Assembly (NCBI GenBank): GCA_042434945.1
Contig: CP170191.1
Span: 744,001 to 808,000 of the forward strand
Direction: 5' to 3'
Length of the DNA: 64,000 nt
DNA from: Escherichia hormaechei_A
GTDB lineage: Bacteria; Pseudomonadota; Gammaproteobacteria; Enterobacterales; Enterobacteriaceae
Shown: piece after piece, positions 26,771-35,790 of the stretch
Position numbering within the stretch: the stretch's first letter is position 1
How the letters are laid out: each line of letters begins with the position of its first letter
Program-made: the position numbers and the translations under genes
Notes under the pieces: model-generated
The model's database searches: none
Told to the model about the DNA's origin: nothing
What the model saw: only the letters and a program-made list of their open reading frames with translations

Positions 26771-27427
26771 TCAGGCATCTGTACTTTTCTGATACAGACC
26801 GTGCGCATGGATATAGGCCAGCACGGACGAGGGGAGGAGATCGTCACAGTCTAAACCCTGCTGGAGACGTTCGCGGATGAGGGTCGCGGAAATATCAAAC
26901 CACGGCGTTTCAGCGAGGTAAATTTTCCCGGCGGGGAGACTGTGCAGGTCTTCTATATTGTCCGTCAGATGCGCGTCAAGCCACTGCTGATGCTGTGCGT
27001 CGCGCATGGTCAACGGGTAGCCCGGACGGCGGCAGACCAGCAGATGACTGTTTTCCAGAATGGTTTCGTACTGGTACCAGCTGGGAAAGTTGAGCAAGGA
27101 ATCCTGGCCGATGATAAACGCCAGCGGTTTCATGGGCCCTTGCTCAGCGCGCCACTCCCGCAGCGTTTGCGATGTCCAGGAAGGGGTATCCCTGCGCAGT
27201 TCACGCTCATCCAGCGTGAAGAGAGGCTTATCGGCGATAGCCAGCGCGAGCATCGCTTTACGCTGCTCGCTGGTTGCTTCTGGCTGAGGACGGTGCGGCG
27301 GAACATTGTTGGGCATGATGATTACCCGCTGCAACCCAATCAAATTCGCGAGGATTTCAACCGGCTTAAGATGCCCATAGTGTACCGGGTCGAAGGTCCC
27401 GCCATACATTGCCTGTAAAGAATGCAT
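26771..27427 (-). CDS. nadD: nicotinate-mononucleotide adenylyltransferase NadD
   Basis: A 218-residue nucleotidyltransferase of NAD synthesis that adenylates nicotinate mononucleotide. The GGTFDPVHYGH signature and the C-terminal ISATLIRERL (ISSTxxR-type) motif are present. The ATG at 27427 aligns with the E. coli start MKSLQAL; another ATG three codons earlier overlaps the end of holA. About a quarter of residues differ from E. coli (for example LHSLPAGK for LHLQPAGK, and a longer tail), so this is backbone sequence. Confidence 0.93.
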   Translation of the reverse strand: MHSLQAMYGGTFDPVHYGHLKPVEILANLIGLQRVIIMPNNVPPHRPQPEATSEQRKAMLALAIADKPLFTLDERELRRDTPSWTSQTLREWRAEQGPMKPLAFIIGQDSLLNFPSWYQYETILENSHLLVCRRPGYPLTMRDAQHQQWLDAHLTDNIEDLHSLPAGKIYLAETPWFDISATLIRERLQQGLDCDDLLPSSVLAYIHAHGLYQKSTDA

Positions 27428-27428
27428 A

Positions 27429-28459
27429 TCACCCATCGATAAATACGTCTGCCAGCGCCTTATGGCAGAGCAGCAAAGAGAGGCTCTCCAGCTCCGCCCA
27501 GACAGACTGGCCGTAATCCTGTTTTAACGTCAGTTCGGCGCGCATCAGAAGTTGTACTGCCTGACGCAACTGCTCCTGGCTCAGGCGGTTTATCGCCTCC
27601 GTGGTCATCGCCCGACGGTTTTGCCAGACGCGATGTTTGTCGAATAAGGCGCGCAGGGGCGTGTGTGCTGACTGGCGTTTAAGGTTGTTCAGCAGCAGTA
27701 ATTCGCGCTGGAGCGTACGGAGCAGGATGACCGGCTCACTCCCTTCCAGGCGCAGCTGTTGCAGGATGTGCAGAGCACGCTTACTTTTCGCCGACAGCAG
27801 CGCATCAACCCAGTGGAAGGGGGTAAAGTGCGCGGCATCATTCACCGCCTGTTCCACGCGCGGCAGCGTCAGCTTACCATCGGGCCACAGCAGGGCGAGC
27901 CTGTCCAGCGCCTGCGCCAGTGCCAGAAGGTTGCCTTCGTAGCAGTAGCACAGGAGCTGACTGGCGGCCTCATCCAGCTGCAAATTGTGCTGCTTTGCTC
28001 GCGCGGCAACCCATTTTGGCAGATGCGCCTGCTCTGGCGTCTGGCAGGTGACCAGCACCGCACTGGGGGCTAGCCGGGTAAACCAGGCCGCGTTTTCCTG
28101 CGCTTTTGTGAGTTTGTTGCCGCGTACGATAAGCAGCAGATCGCTGTGTAACAAACTCACCAGCATAGCCAGCTGTTCATTGATGGCAGCGTTAGGACCA
28201 TTCTCCGGCAGCAGGATCTGGATTGTCTGACGAGAGGCAAACAGGCTCATGGCCTGACAAAGCGAGAAGATAGCGTTCCAGTCGGTACTGTTATCGATCT
28301 GGAACGTATGATGTTCATCGAAACCCTGCGCGGCTGCCGCATGGCGAACCGCATCAAGGCTTTCCTGAAGTAACAGGGGGTCATTGCCGAGTAGCAGATA
28401 GGCCGCGCGCAGCCCTTCATTGAGCTGCGCGCGGAGTTGTTCGGGTACAACCGAATCAT
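27429..28459 (-). pseudogene. holA: DNA polymerase III delta subunit HolA, one-base frameshift near the start
   Basis: HolA pulls open the sliding clamp as part of the clamp loader and is essential. The ATG at 28457-28459 reads MIRLYP and then goes out of frame. Restoring one base at about 28441-28445 (CCG back to CCGG on the coding strand) gives an uninterrupted 343-residue protein, exactly the E. coli length. The rest of the gene is open. Because loss would be lethal and an adjacent gene shows many similar single-base changes, a sequence error is more likely than real decay. The protein differs from E. coli at many positions and belongs to the backbone type. Confidence 0.85.
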
Positions 28460-29047
28460 CAGTTACCCAGCGTGGTGGAGACGCGTGCAGGCGTTGCCGG
28501 AGTAATCCGTTGTGGTCGACGTCTGTTCTTCGTCGGAACGAATATCCGCAGCACGGATGCTTGGCAGCTTACGAATTCAGCTGTTCGGCAGCACCGGTCG
28601 TACATCTCTTTACGATCATGTCTTGTTCGTTATCTTTCGCTAACGCCAATTTGCGGGTTATCGAAGAACGAACGGAAGACTTTGGCGCTAATCGGGTAGA
28701 TATCACGGCCGGGGATCAACACGGTCGCATTAACCGTCATGATCATCTGATACTCTGCTGTTTGACCGTTACGGAATACCGATGCGGTATCTTTCGCGAT
28801 GCTCACTTTACCCAAACGCAGGGATGGAACGTCCTTACGCGTGGTTTGTTTATCAAGCAACTCGACCACCATTCAGACGTAACTGGTTACGCACCGCACG
28901 GCTTAATGGCCCGTTCGGATTTCGCCTGAGTCCAGGCTCATGACCTTCATAGTGGAAGGAACCTGCCGTGGTATCACGCAGATGCCAGCCACACCCGGCG
29001 GTGATTAACACCGCCAGAGATAACAACAATGTTGCCAGATATCGCAC
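28459..29047 (-). pseudogene. lptE: LPS-assembly lipoprotein LptE, disrupted by eight small indels
   Basis: LptE plugs the LptD barrel that inserts LPS in the outer membrane and is essential. The ATG at 29047 opens a signal peptide with lipobox ITAGC (Cys19). Reading is then broken by indels near 28966 (+1), 28920 (+2), 28868 (+1), 28650 (+1), 28609 (-1), 28595 (+1), 28575 (+1) and 28505 (+1). The sum is +7: the span of 589 bases minus 7 equals 582, the exact size of the 193-residue E. coli gene. Repaired, the protein is nearly identical to E. coli LptE. Its TGA shares a base with the holA ATG. Most changes duplicate a base, the pattern of consensus errors. Confidence 0.85.
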
Positions 29048-29061
29048 GCTTCCTCCCGCGC

Positions 29062-31644
29062 TTAGCCAACGACCAGATTGAGGAGTTTACCTGGTACGTA
29101 AATCACTTTACGTACAGTAACGCCATCAAGATATTTTGCTACCAGATGTTCCTGGCCAGCACGTTCGCGAACCTGTTCTTCCGTTGCGTCCACCGGAACG
29201 GTGATTTTGGCACGGACTTTACCGTTAACCTGCACCACGACCAGCGTGGAGTCTTCCACCATCGCTTTTTCGTCAGCAACCGGCCACGGCGCGTTGTCGA
29301 TATCGCCTTCGCCTTTCAGTTCCTGCCACAGCGTGAAGCAGATGTGCGGGGTGAACGGGTTAAGCATACGGACAACGGCCAGCAGCGCTTCCTGCATCAG
29401 AGCGCGATCCTGCTCGCCATCGGTTGGTGCTTTCGCCAGTTTGTTCATCAGCTCCATAATCGCCGCAATTGCGGTGTTGAAGGTCTGACGACGGCCGATA
29501 TCATCGGTCACTTTAGCGATAGTTTTATGCACATCGCGACGCAGCGCTTTCTGATCTTCAGTCAGCGCATCAACGTTCAGTGCCGCAACATCACCTTTTG
29601 CTGTGTGCTCGTAAACCAGTTTCCAGACACGTTTCAGGAAGCGGTTAGCCCCTTCCACACCGGATTCCTGCCATTCGAGAGTCATATCAGCCGGAGAAGC
29701 AAACATCATAAACAGACGAACGGTGTCCGCGCCGTAACGTTCAACCATCACCTGCGGGTCGATACCGTTGTTCTTCGACTTGGACATTTTGCTCATGCCG
29801 GTATAAACCAGTTCATGGCCTGCCGCATCTTTCGCTTTCACGATACGGCCTTTCTCGTCACGTTCAACGATAGCATCAACCGGGGAAACCCAGTTACGTT
29901 CGCCGTTTTCGCCAACATAGTAGAAGGCATCTGCCAGCACCATACCCTGACACAGCAACTGTTTCGCTGGTTCGTCAGAGTTCACCATGCCTGCATCACG
30001 CATCAGTTTGTGGAAGAAGCGGAAGTAGAGCAGGTGCATAATGGCGTGTTCAATACCACCAATGTAGATATCCACCGGCAGCCAGTAGTTAGCCGCTTCG
30101 GAATCCAGCATACCTTCTTTGTACTCTGGGCAAGTGTAGCGCGCATAGTACCAGGAGGACTCCATAAAGGTGTCGAAAGTGTCGGTTTCACGCAGCGCTG
30201 GCATACCGTTAACGGTAGTTTTTGCCCACTCCGGATCTGCTTTAATCGGGCTGTTAATGCCGTCCATCACCACATCTTCCGGCAGGATCACCGGCAGCTG
30301 GTCGTCCGGGGTCGGCATTACGGTACCGTCTTCCAGCGTCACCATCGGAATCGGCGCGCCCCAGTAACGCTGACGAGAAACACCCCAGTCGCGCAGGCGG
30401 TAGTTCACTTTACGCTCGCCAACGCCCATCGCAGTCAGTTTATCGGCGATGGCGTTGAAGGCCGCTTCATGGTCAAGACCGTTGAACTCGCCAGAGTTGA
30501 ACAGCACGCCTTTTTCAGTCAGGGCTTGCTGAGAAAGATCTGGCTCAGAGCCGTCAGCTGCCAGGATAACCGGTTTGATGTTCAGGCCGTATTTAGAGGC
30601 AAACTCGTAGTCGCGCTGGTCGTGACCCGGAACCGCCATAACTGCGCCCGTGCCGTACTCCATCAATACGAAGTTTGCTGCCCAAACGGGAATTTCTTCG
30701 CCCGTTAATGGGTGAACAGCTTTAAAGCCAGTATCGACGCCTTTTTTCTCCATCGTCGCCATTTCAGCTTCGGCAACTTTGGTGTTACGGCATTCGTCAA
30801 TAAAGGCCGCCAGTTCAGGATTATTTTCCGCCGCTTTCTGCGCCAGCGGATGACCCGCAGCTACCGCCAGGTAGGTACAACCCATAAAGGTGTCCGGGCG
30901 GGTAGTGTAAACGGTCAGCGTGTTGTCATAGTCGTTAACGTTGAAGGTGATCTCCACGCCTTCGGAACGACCGATCCAGTTACGCTGCATGGTTTTAACG
31001 GTGTCTGGCCAGTGATCCAGTTTATCCAGATCGTTGAGCAGCTCGTCAGCGTAAGCAGTGATTTTGATAAACCACTGCGGGATCTCTTTACGTTCAACTT
31101 TGGTATCGCAGCGCCAGCAGCAGCCGTCGATAACTTGTTCGTTCGCCAGTACGGTCTGGTCGTTCGGGCACCAGTTGACCGCAGAAGTCTTCTTATATAC
31201 CAGGCCTTTTTTATACAGCTCGGTGAAGAATTTCTGTTCCCAACGGTAGTATTCCGGCGTACAGGTTGCCAGCTCGCGGCTCCAGTCATAACCAAAGCCC
31301 AGCATTTTGAGCTGGTTTTTCATATACGCGATGTTGTCGTACGTCCACGGTGCCGGAGCGGTGTTGTTTTTCACCGCCGCGCCTTCCGCAGGCAGACCAA
31401 ACGCGTCCCAGCCGATCGGCTGCAGGACGTTTTTGCCCAGCATACGCTGGTAGCGGGCGATCACGTCACCGATGGTGTAGTTACGTACGTGGCCCATGTG
31501 TAGTCGACCAGAAGGATAGGGAAGCATAGACAGGCAGTAATACTTCTCTTTGCTCTCGTCTTCGGTTACTTCAAATGTGCGCTTCTCATCCCAATGAAGC
31601 TGTACTTTGGATTCTATCTCTTCCGGGCGGTATTGCTCTTGCAT
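29062..31644 (-). CDS. leuS: leucyl-tRNA synthetase
   Basis: An 860-residue class Ia synthetase charging tRNA-Leu. The ATP-binding motif HMGH is at 49-52, the KMSKS loop near 619, and the CP1 editing domain lies between. The ATG at 31644 (MQEQYRP) matches the E. coli start and length; an in-frame ATG 31 codons earlier lies in the leader. It is almost identical to E. coli LeuS by recall. It precedes lptE by 14 bp in the leuS-lptE-holA-nadD operon. Confidence 0.98.
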   Translation of the reverse strand: MQEQYRPEEIESKVQLHWDEKRTFEVTEDESKEKYYCLSMLPYPSGRLHMGHVRNYTIGDVIARYQRMLGKNVLQPIGWDAFGLPAEGAAVKNNTAPAPWTYDNIAYMKNQLKMLGFGYDWSRELATCTPEYYRWEQKFFTELYKKGLVYKKTSAVNWCPNDQTVLANEQVIDGCCWRCDTKVERKEIPQWFIKITAYADELLNDLDKLDHWPDTVKTMQRNWIGRSEGVEITFNVNDYDNTLTVYTTRPDTFMGCTYLAVAAGHPLAQKAAENNPELAAFIDECRNTKVAEAEMATMEKKGVDTGFKAVHPLTGEEIPVWAANFVLMEYGTGAVMAVPGHDQRDYEFASKYGLNIKPVILAADGSEPDLSQQALTEKGVLFNSGEFNGLDHEAAFNAIADKLTAMGVGERKVNYRLRDWGVSRQRYWGAPIPMVTLEDGTVMPTPDDQLPVILPEDVVMDGINSPIKADPEWAKTTVNGMPALRETDTFDTFMESSWYYARYTCPEYKEGMLDSEAANYWLPVDIYIGGIEHAIMHLLYFRFFHKLMRDAGMVNSDEPAKQLLCQGMVLADAFYYVGENGERNWVSPVDAIVERDEKGRIVKAKDAAGHELVYTGMSKMSKSKNNGIDPQVMVERYGADTVRLFMMFASPADMTLEWQESGVEGANRFLKRVWKLVYEHTAKGDVAALNVDALTEDQKALRRDVHKTIAKVTDDIGRRQTFNTAIAAIMELMNKLAKAPTDGEQDRALMQEALLAVVRMLNPFTPHICFTLWQELKGEGDIDNAPWPVADEKAMVEDSTLVVVQVNGKVRAKITVPVDATEEQVRERAGQEHLVAKYLDGVTVRKVIYVPGKLLNLVVG

Positions 31645-31879
31645 GGCAGCCAGTGGTCCTGTTTTCAATACGGCTACAAATGTAGCGTTGAGGTGGTTTT
31701 TCAGATCCGCATAGCATAGCCCAAACGTCCGCGTCAAAACAGCCTTTCGCGCAACTCGACGTTGAAATGATGCCCGGATTATTCATACATTAATTTACAG
31801 AGTTTGTGGGCGTATTAGCAAAGCAAGGAACAAAGAACGTCTATTATTATAGTCAGTTAACGACCCGGGAGATGAAACG
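31645..31879. other. divergent promoter region of leuS and ybeL
   Basis: A 235-bp gap between divergent genes. AT-rich, presumably with both promoters. No further element was recognised. Confidence 0.4.
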
Positions 31880-32362
31880 ATGAACAAGGTTGCTCAATAT
31901 TACCGTGAACTGGTTGCGTCACTGAGCGAACGCCTGCGCAATGGCGAACGTGATATCGACGCACTGGTGGAACAGGCGCGCGAGCGCGTAATAAAAACAG
32001 GGGAGTTAACGCGAACCGAGGTCGATGAGCTGACGCGAGCTGTCAGACGTGACCTGGAAGAGTTCGCCATGAGCTATGAAGAGAGCCTGAAGAAGAATCT
32101 GACAGCGTCTTTATGCGGGTGATTAAAGAAAGCTTGTGGCAGGAGCTGGCAGACATCACCGATAAAACGCAGCTTGAATGGCGCGAAGTTTTCCAGGACC
32201 TCAATCATCATGGGGTTTATCACAGCGGAGAAGTGGTCGGGCTGGGAAATCTGGTCTGCGAGAAATGTCACTTCCATCTCCCCGATCTACACACCGGAAG
32301 TGCTGACGCTATGCCCGAAATGTGGTCATGACCAGTTCCAGCGTCGACCATTTGAGCCGTAG
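31880..32362 (+). pseudogene. ybeL: zinc-ribbon protein YbeL with two compensating frameshifts
   Basis: The gene spans 483 bases, exactly the E. coli size for 160 residues, but changes frame twice. One A is missing in the run at about 32092 (GAAGAAG for GAAAGAAG) and one C is extra at about 32270 (CTCCCC for CTCCC). Repaired, it reads as E. coli YbeL: a helical N-terminus (DUF1451) and a C-terminal zinc ribbon with CEKC and CPKC. Both changes are in short homopolymers, so sequencing error is likely. Its cellular role is unknown. Confidence 0.82.
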
Positions 32363-32377
32363 GTAAAAGCAAAATTG

Positions 32378-32418
32378 TTTGCACCCTCTCCCTGTGGGAG
32401 AGGGGCGGGGTGAGGGCA
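32378..32418. repeat. intergenic palindromic repeat between ybeL and rihA
   Basis: CCCTCTCCC and GGGAGAGGG form an inverted repeat around TGT, followed by GCGGGGTGAGGGC. The same type of element recurs at 63032-63071. It lies between convergent genes and may act in termination. Confidence 0.65.
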
Positions 32419-33360
32419 TCAGGCCGCAGAATAATAAGCCAGCCGCTCCGCCAGCAAATCCACAAACGCTTCCCGATCGATATCCACCATTACCGTGGTA
32501 TTCGGCTTGTTTCCCGTCAATGAGTAATAATCAACAACCGTCATACCCTGGGTATATTTCCCCTGTGTTTCCACGCCAACCCAGCGCTCAACAGAGGTAA
32601 ATAACTCCGGTTTCAACAGCCAGGCGATGGTGCATGGGTCATGCAGTGGTGCGCCGACAAAGCCCCATTTTTCGTCTTTATGATATTCGAGGAAGAAATC
32701 CAGCAGTTCGGCAACAATGGTTGAAACAGGGTTACCAATCGCGCGGAAACGCTCGGTGTCTTCAACGTGGATTTGTGCTTTATGAGTAACATCCAGACCG
32801 GCCATCACCACCGGGATCCCTGACTGGAAGACAATTTCTGCCGCTTCCGGGTCAACGTAAATATTAAATTCAGCCGCAGGCGTCCAGTTACCCAGCCCCA
32901 TAGCGCCACCCATAATCACGATACGGGCAATTTTGCTATGCAGTTCCGGATGGCTATTGAGCAGCAAGGCAACGTTAGTTTGCGGTCCGGTAGACACAAT
33001 GGTGACAGGTTCCGCACTTTCACGCAGCGTTTTCGCCATCAGCTCTACCGCCGTACAGTTTTGCGGTGCGAATGTCGGTTCCGGTAATGCCGGGCCGTCG
33101 AGACCGCTTTCGCCGTGCACATTGTCCGCGATAATCAACTCACGCATTAACGGTTTTACCGCGCCGCCTGCTACCGGAATATCGGTGCGATTAAGCAAGG
33201 TCAGCATACGCAGAACATTGCGTAAGGTTTTTTCTGGTGTCTGGTTTCCGGCGGAAGACGTAATTGCTTTGACATCAAGCTCTGGTGAGGCGAGGGCGAG
33301 AACTATTGCGATAGCGTCGTCATGACCTGGGTCGCAATCTAACAGAATTGGCAGTGCCAT
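32419..33360 (-). CDS. rihA: pyrimidine-specific ribonucleoside hydrolase RihA
   Basis: A 313-residue nucleoside hydrolase that cleaves cytidine and uridine to base and ribose. The calcium-binding DCDPGHDD signature is at residues 8-15. The ATG at 33360 (MALPILLD) matches the family start. The first 275 or so residues match E. coli, but the last stretch (SLTGNKPNTTVMVDIDREAFVDLLAERLAYYSAA region) differs and is two residues longer, so the gene seems to be a hybrid of two lineages. Confidence 0.94.
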   Translation of the reverse strand: MALPILLDCDPGHDDAIAIVLALASPELDVKAITSSAGNQTPEKTLRNVLRMLTLLNRTDIPVAGGAVKPLMRELIIADNVHGESGLDGPALPEPTFAPQNCTAVELMAKTLRESAEPVTIVSTGPQTNVALLLNSHPELHSKIARIVIMGGAMGLGNWTPAAEFNIYVDPEAAEIVFQSGIPVVMAGLDVTHKAQIHVEDTERFRAIGNPVSTIVAELLDFFLEYHKDEKWGFVGAPLHDPCTIAWLLKPELFTSVERWVGVETQGKYTQGMTVVDYYSLTGNKPNTTVMVDIDREAFVDLLAERLAYYSAA

Positions 33361-33477
33361 TGTTGCTCCTTGTTGTGTGCTTCTTTGCGACAAGGGTAAC
33401 GCCAGGATGTAACAGATACGAGGGGCGAAACGATAAAGCGTGAGATGGCGCGCAATTGGGTATGCGCGCCAGAGTGA

Positions 33478-34203
33478 TTAATGCAGGATTTTCGCGAGGA
33501 AGTCTTTTGCGCGGTCCGATTTCGGATCATCGAAGAAAGCGTCTTTCGGCGAGTCTTCGACAATTTTACCCTCGTCCATAAAGATCACCCGATTCGCCAC
33601 TTTACGGGCAAAGCCCATTTCGTGGGTCACCACCATCATGGTCATTCCTTCGTTCGCCAGTTCCACCATCACGTCCAGTACTTCGTTGATCATCTCCGGA
33701 TCCAGCGCCGATGTCGGTTCGTCAAACAGCATCGCAATAGGATCCATACACAACGCGCGAGCGATTGCCACACGCTGCTGCTGACCGCCGGAAAGCTGCG
33801 CCGGAAACTTATTGGCGTGAGCAGAAAGCCCGACACGCTCCAGCAGTTTCAGGGCTTTTTCACGAGCCGGCGCTTTATCGCGTTTAAGCACTTTCACCTG
33901 CGCCAGGGTCAGGTTTTCGATAATCGACAGATGAGGGAACAGCTCGAAATGCTGGAATACCATCCCGACGCGGGAACGCAGCTTTGCCAGATCGGTTTTC
34001 TTGTCATTAACCACGATACCATCGACGGTGATTTCACCTTGCTGCACTGGTTCGAGGCCGTTGACGGTTTTAATCAGCGTTGATTTGCCGGAACCAGACG
34101 GGCCGCAAACCACCACCACTTCGCCTTTTTTCACTTCGGTTGAGCAGTCGGTCAGCACCTGAAAGTGACCATACCATTTTGAAACATTTTTCAGGGTAAT
34201 CAT
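33478..34203 (-). CDS. gltL: glutamate/aspartate ABC transporter ATPase GltL
   Basis: A 241-residue ABC ATPase with Walker A GPSGSGKS (34-41), signature LSGGQQQR and Walker B LFDEPTSALD. It powers the GltIJKL importer for glutamate and aspartate. Its ATG overlaps the gltK stop by one base. Last gene of the operon. Confidence 0.97.
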   Translation of the reverse strand: MITLKNVSKWYGHFQVLTDCSTEVKKGEVVVVCGPSGSGKSTLIKTVNGLEPVQQGEITVDGIVVNDKKTDLAKLRSRVGMVFQHFELFPHLSIIENLTLAQVKVLKRDKAPAREKALKLLERVGLSAHANKFPAQLSGGQQQRVAIARALCMDPIAMLFDEPTSALDPEMINEVLDVMVELANEGMTMMVVTHEMGFARKVANRVIFMDEGKIVEDSPKDAFFDDPKSDRAKDFLAKILH

Positions 34204-34877
34204 TATGCTGTCCTTCTTTTCAAGTAGCTGACCAACAACGACGCGCTAAGACTAATAACGAAATAAACAAATCCGGCAAACAGGATCATCTCAACCTGCG
34301 TACCATCACGCTCACCAATGGTTGAGGCGGTACGGAAGAAATCGGCCAGAGATAACACATACACCAGCGAGGTATCCTGGAACAGTACGATGCCCTGAGT
34401 GAGCAGCAGCGGCACCATCGCGCGGAACGCCTGCGGCAGAATAATCAGTTTCATCGACTGCCAGTGAGTCATTCCCAACGCCAGCGCGGCGCTCGACTGA
34501 CCAAGAGAAATACTTTGAATACCGGCACGGATAATCTCTGAATAGTAGGCCGCTTCAAACATCGAAAACGCCACCATCGCCGAAATTAAACGAATATCAT
34601 TTTTTGGCGATAATCCCAGCACATTTTGCAGAAATCCCGGCACAATCAAGTAAAACCACAGCAAAACCATGACTAAAGGAATCGAGCGGAATACGTTAAC
34701 GTAGGCTTTGGCAAACCACGAAACAGGCGCGAAGCTGGACAAGCGCATCACCGCCAGCATGGTACCCCACAAAATACCAATCACGACTGCCGTGACGGTG
34801 ATTTTCAGGGTGATCACCAGCCCGTCGAGCAGATATGGCAGGGAAGGAACAATGGAACTCCAGTCAAACTCGTACAT
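34203..34877 (-). CDS. gltK: glutamate/aspartate ABC permease GltK
   Basis: A 224-residue inner-membrane permease of the polar amino acid (HisM) family with about five helices and the EAA loop around AALALGMTHWQSMKLIILPQ. It pairs with GltJ. The start and stop codons touch those of its neighbours. Confidence 0.96.
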   Translation of the reverse strand: MYEFDWSSIVPSLPYLLDGLVITLKITVTAVVIGILWGTMLAVMRLSSFAPVSWFAKAYVNVFRSIPLVMVLLWFYLIVPGFLQNVLGLSPKNDIRLISAMVAFSMFEAAYYSEIIRAGIQSISLGQSSAALALGMTHWQSMKLIILPQAFRAMVPLLLTQGIVLFQDTSLVYVLSLADFFRTASTIGERDGTQVEMILFAGFVYFVISLSASLLVSYLKRRTA

Positions 34878-35617
34878 TATTTGCCCCCCATGTTGCCGGG
34901 CAGGCGAACTTTACGTTCAACCAGCGTCATCACCAGCATGATAAAAGCGTTAATCAACACATACGCAAGCGTAATGGCGGTAAACGACTCCCAGGCGTGG
35001 GCCGAGTAGTCGAGCAATTTACCCGCCTGCGCTGCCATATCCACCAGACCGATAGTCGAGGCGATAGCGGAGTTTTTCACCAGGTTCATCATCTCGGAAG
35101 TCATTGGCGGGACGATAACGCGATACGCGTTAGGCAACAGCACGTAGCGGTAAGCCTGCGGTAGCGTCAGACCCATCGCCAGCGCGGCATTCTTCTGCCC
35201 ACGCGGCAGCGACTGAATAGCGGCGCGTACCTGTTCGCAAACACGGGCGGCGGTAAACAGCCCCAGGCAGAGCATGGATGAAAGGAAAAACTGAATATTG
35301 GGATCCAGCTCGGCCTTAAACCACATGCCGATTTTCTCCGGCAGCAGCTCCGGGATCACCAGATACCAGGTAAAGAATTGCACAATCAACGGCACGTTGC
35401 GGAACAGTTCGACATACAACGTACCCAGACCGGAGAGAAAACGGTTTGGAACGGTACGTAAAATGCCGAAAAATGAACCGACGAGGAAAGCGATAATCCA
35501 GGCGCAGATCGACAAAGCGATCGTCACCTGAAAACCACTCCAGATCCAACCAAGATAGGTGGTGTTGCCGAACGGGGCTTGTTGTAAAAAAATACCCCAG
35601 TTCCAGTCTATAGACAT
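34877..35617 (-). CDS. gltJ: glutamate/aspartate ABC permease GltJ
   Basis: A 246-residue permease of the same family with the EAA motif in AALAMGLTLPQAYRYVLLPN. It forms the membrane channel with GltK. It is separated from gltI by a 169-bp gap that contains the SroC RNA and a terminator, which should lower expression of gltJKL relative to gltI. Confidence 0.96.
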   Translation of the reverse strand: MSIDWNWGIFLQQAPFGNTTYLGWIWSGFQVTIALSICAWIIAFLVGSFFGILRTVPNRFLSGLGTLYVELFRNVPLIVQFFTWYLVIPELLPEKIGMWFKAELDPNIQFFLSSMLCLGLFTAARVCEQVRAAIQSLPRGQKNAALAMGLTLPQAYRYVLLPNAYRVIVPPMTSEMMNLVKNSAIASTIGLVDMAAQAGKLLDYSAHAWESFTAITLAYVLINAFIMLVMTLVERKVRLPGNMGGK

Positions 35618-35630
35618 AAATCTACTCCAG

Positions 35631-35790
35631 AAAAAAGAGGGTAGCAGCGTTAACTGCTACCCTCGAAGATTGTTACCCAGCGTATTGCGGTTTTCAGGCC
35701 CGATGGGGAACGACCATCAGGCGTATAGTCTGTCCGTGCTACGTAACAATCGAGAGGGCTGGAATTTCCGCCCCTGGTTCTTGTAATTAG
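35631..35790 (-). ncRNA. sroC: SroC small RNA from the gltI-gltJ gap
   Basis: The gltI-gltJ gap on the minus strand ends in a strong hairpin, GAGGGTAGCAG with CTGCTACCCTC, then a T run at 35631-35664. In E. coli this segment is released from gltI mRNA as SroC, a sponge that removes GcvB. The 3' end is set by the visible terminator; the 5' end is approximate, near the gltI stop, by comparison with the 163-nt K-12 RNA. Confidence 0.72.

Noticed and set aside
28459..29047. Real decay of lptE as a pseudogene
   Set aside because: The gene is essential, the rest of the sequence is near-identical to the functional gene and no stop-creating substitutions are seen, only indels; error is more likely. 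Kept as a finding because it cannot be proven here.
29029..30708. Long open frame (559 codons) on the plus strand opposite leuS
   Set aside because: It lies wholly antisense to the conserved synthetase gene, has no family resemblance and reflects codon bias of leuS.
31880..32362. Programmed frameshifting in ybeL
   Set aside because: No slippery heptamer with downstream structure was seen, two shifts in opposite directions would be needed, and the family gene is normally uninterrupted.
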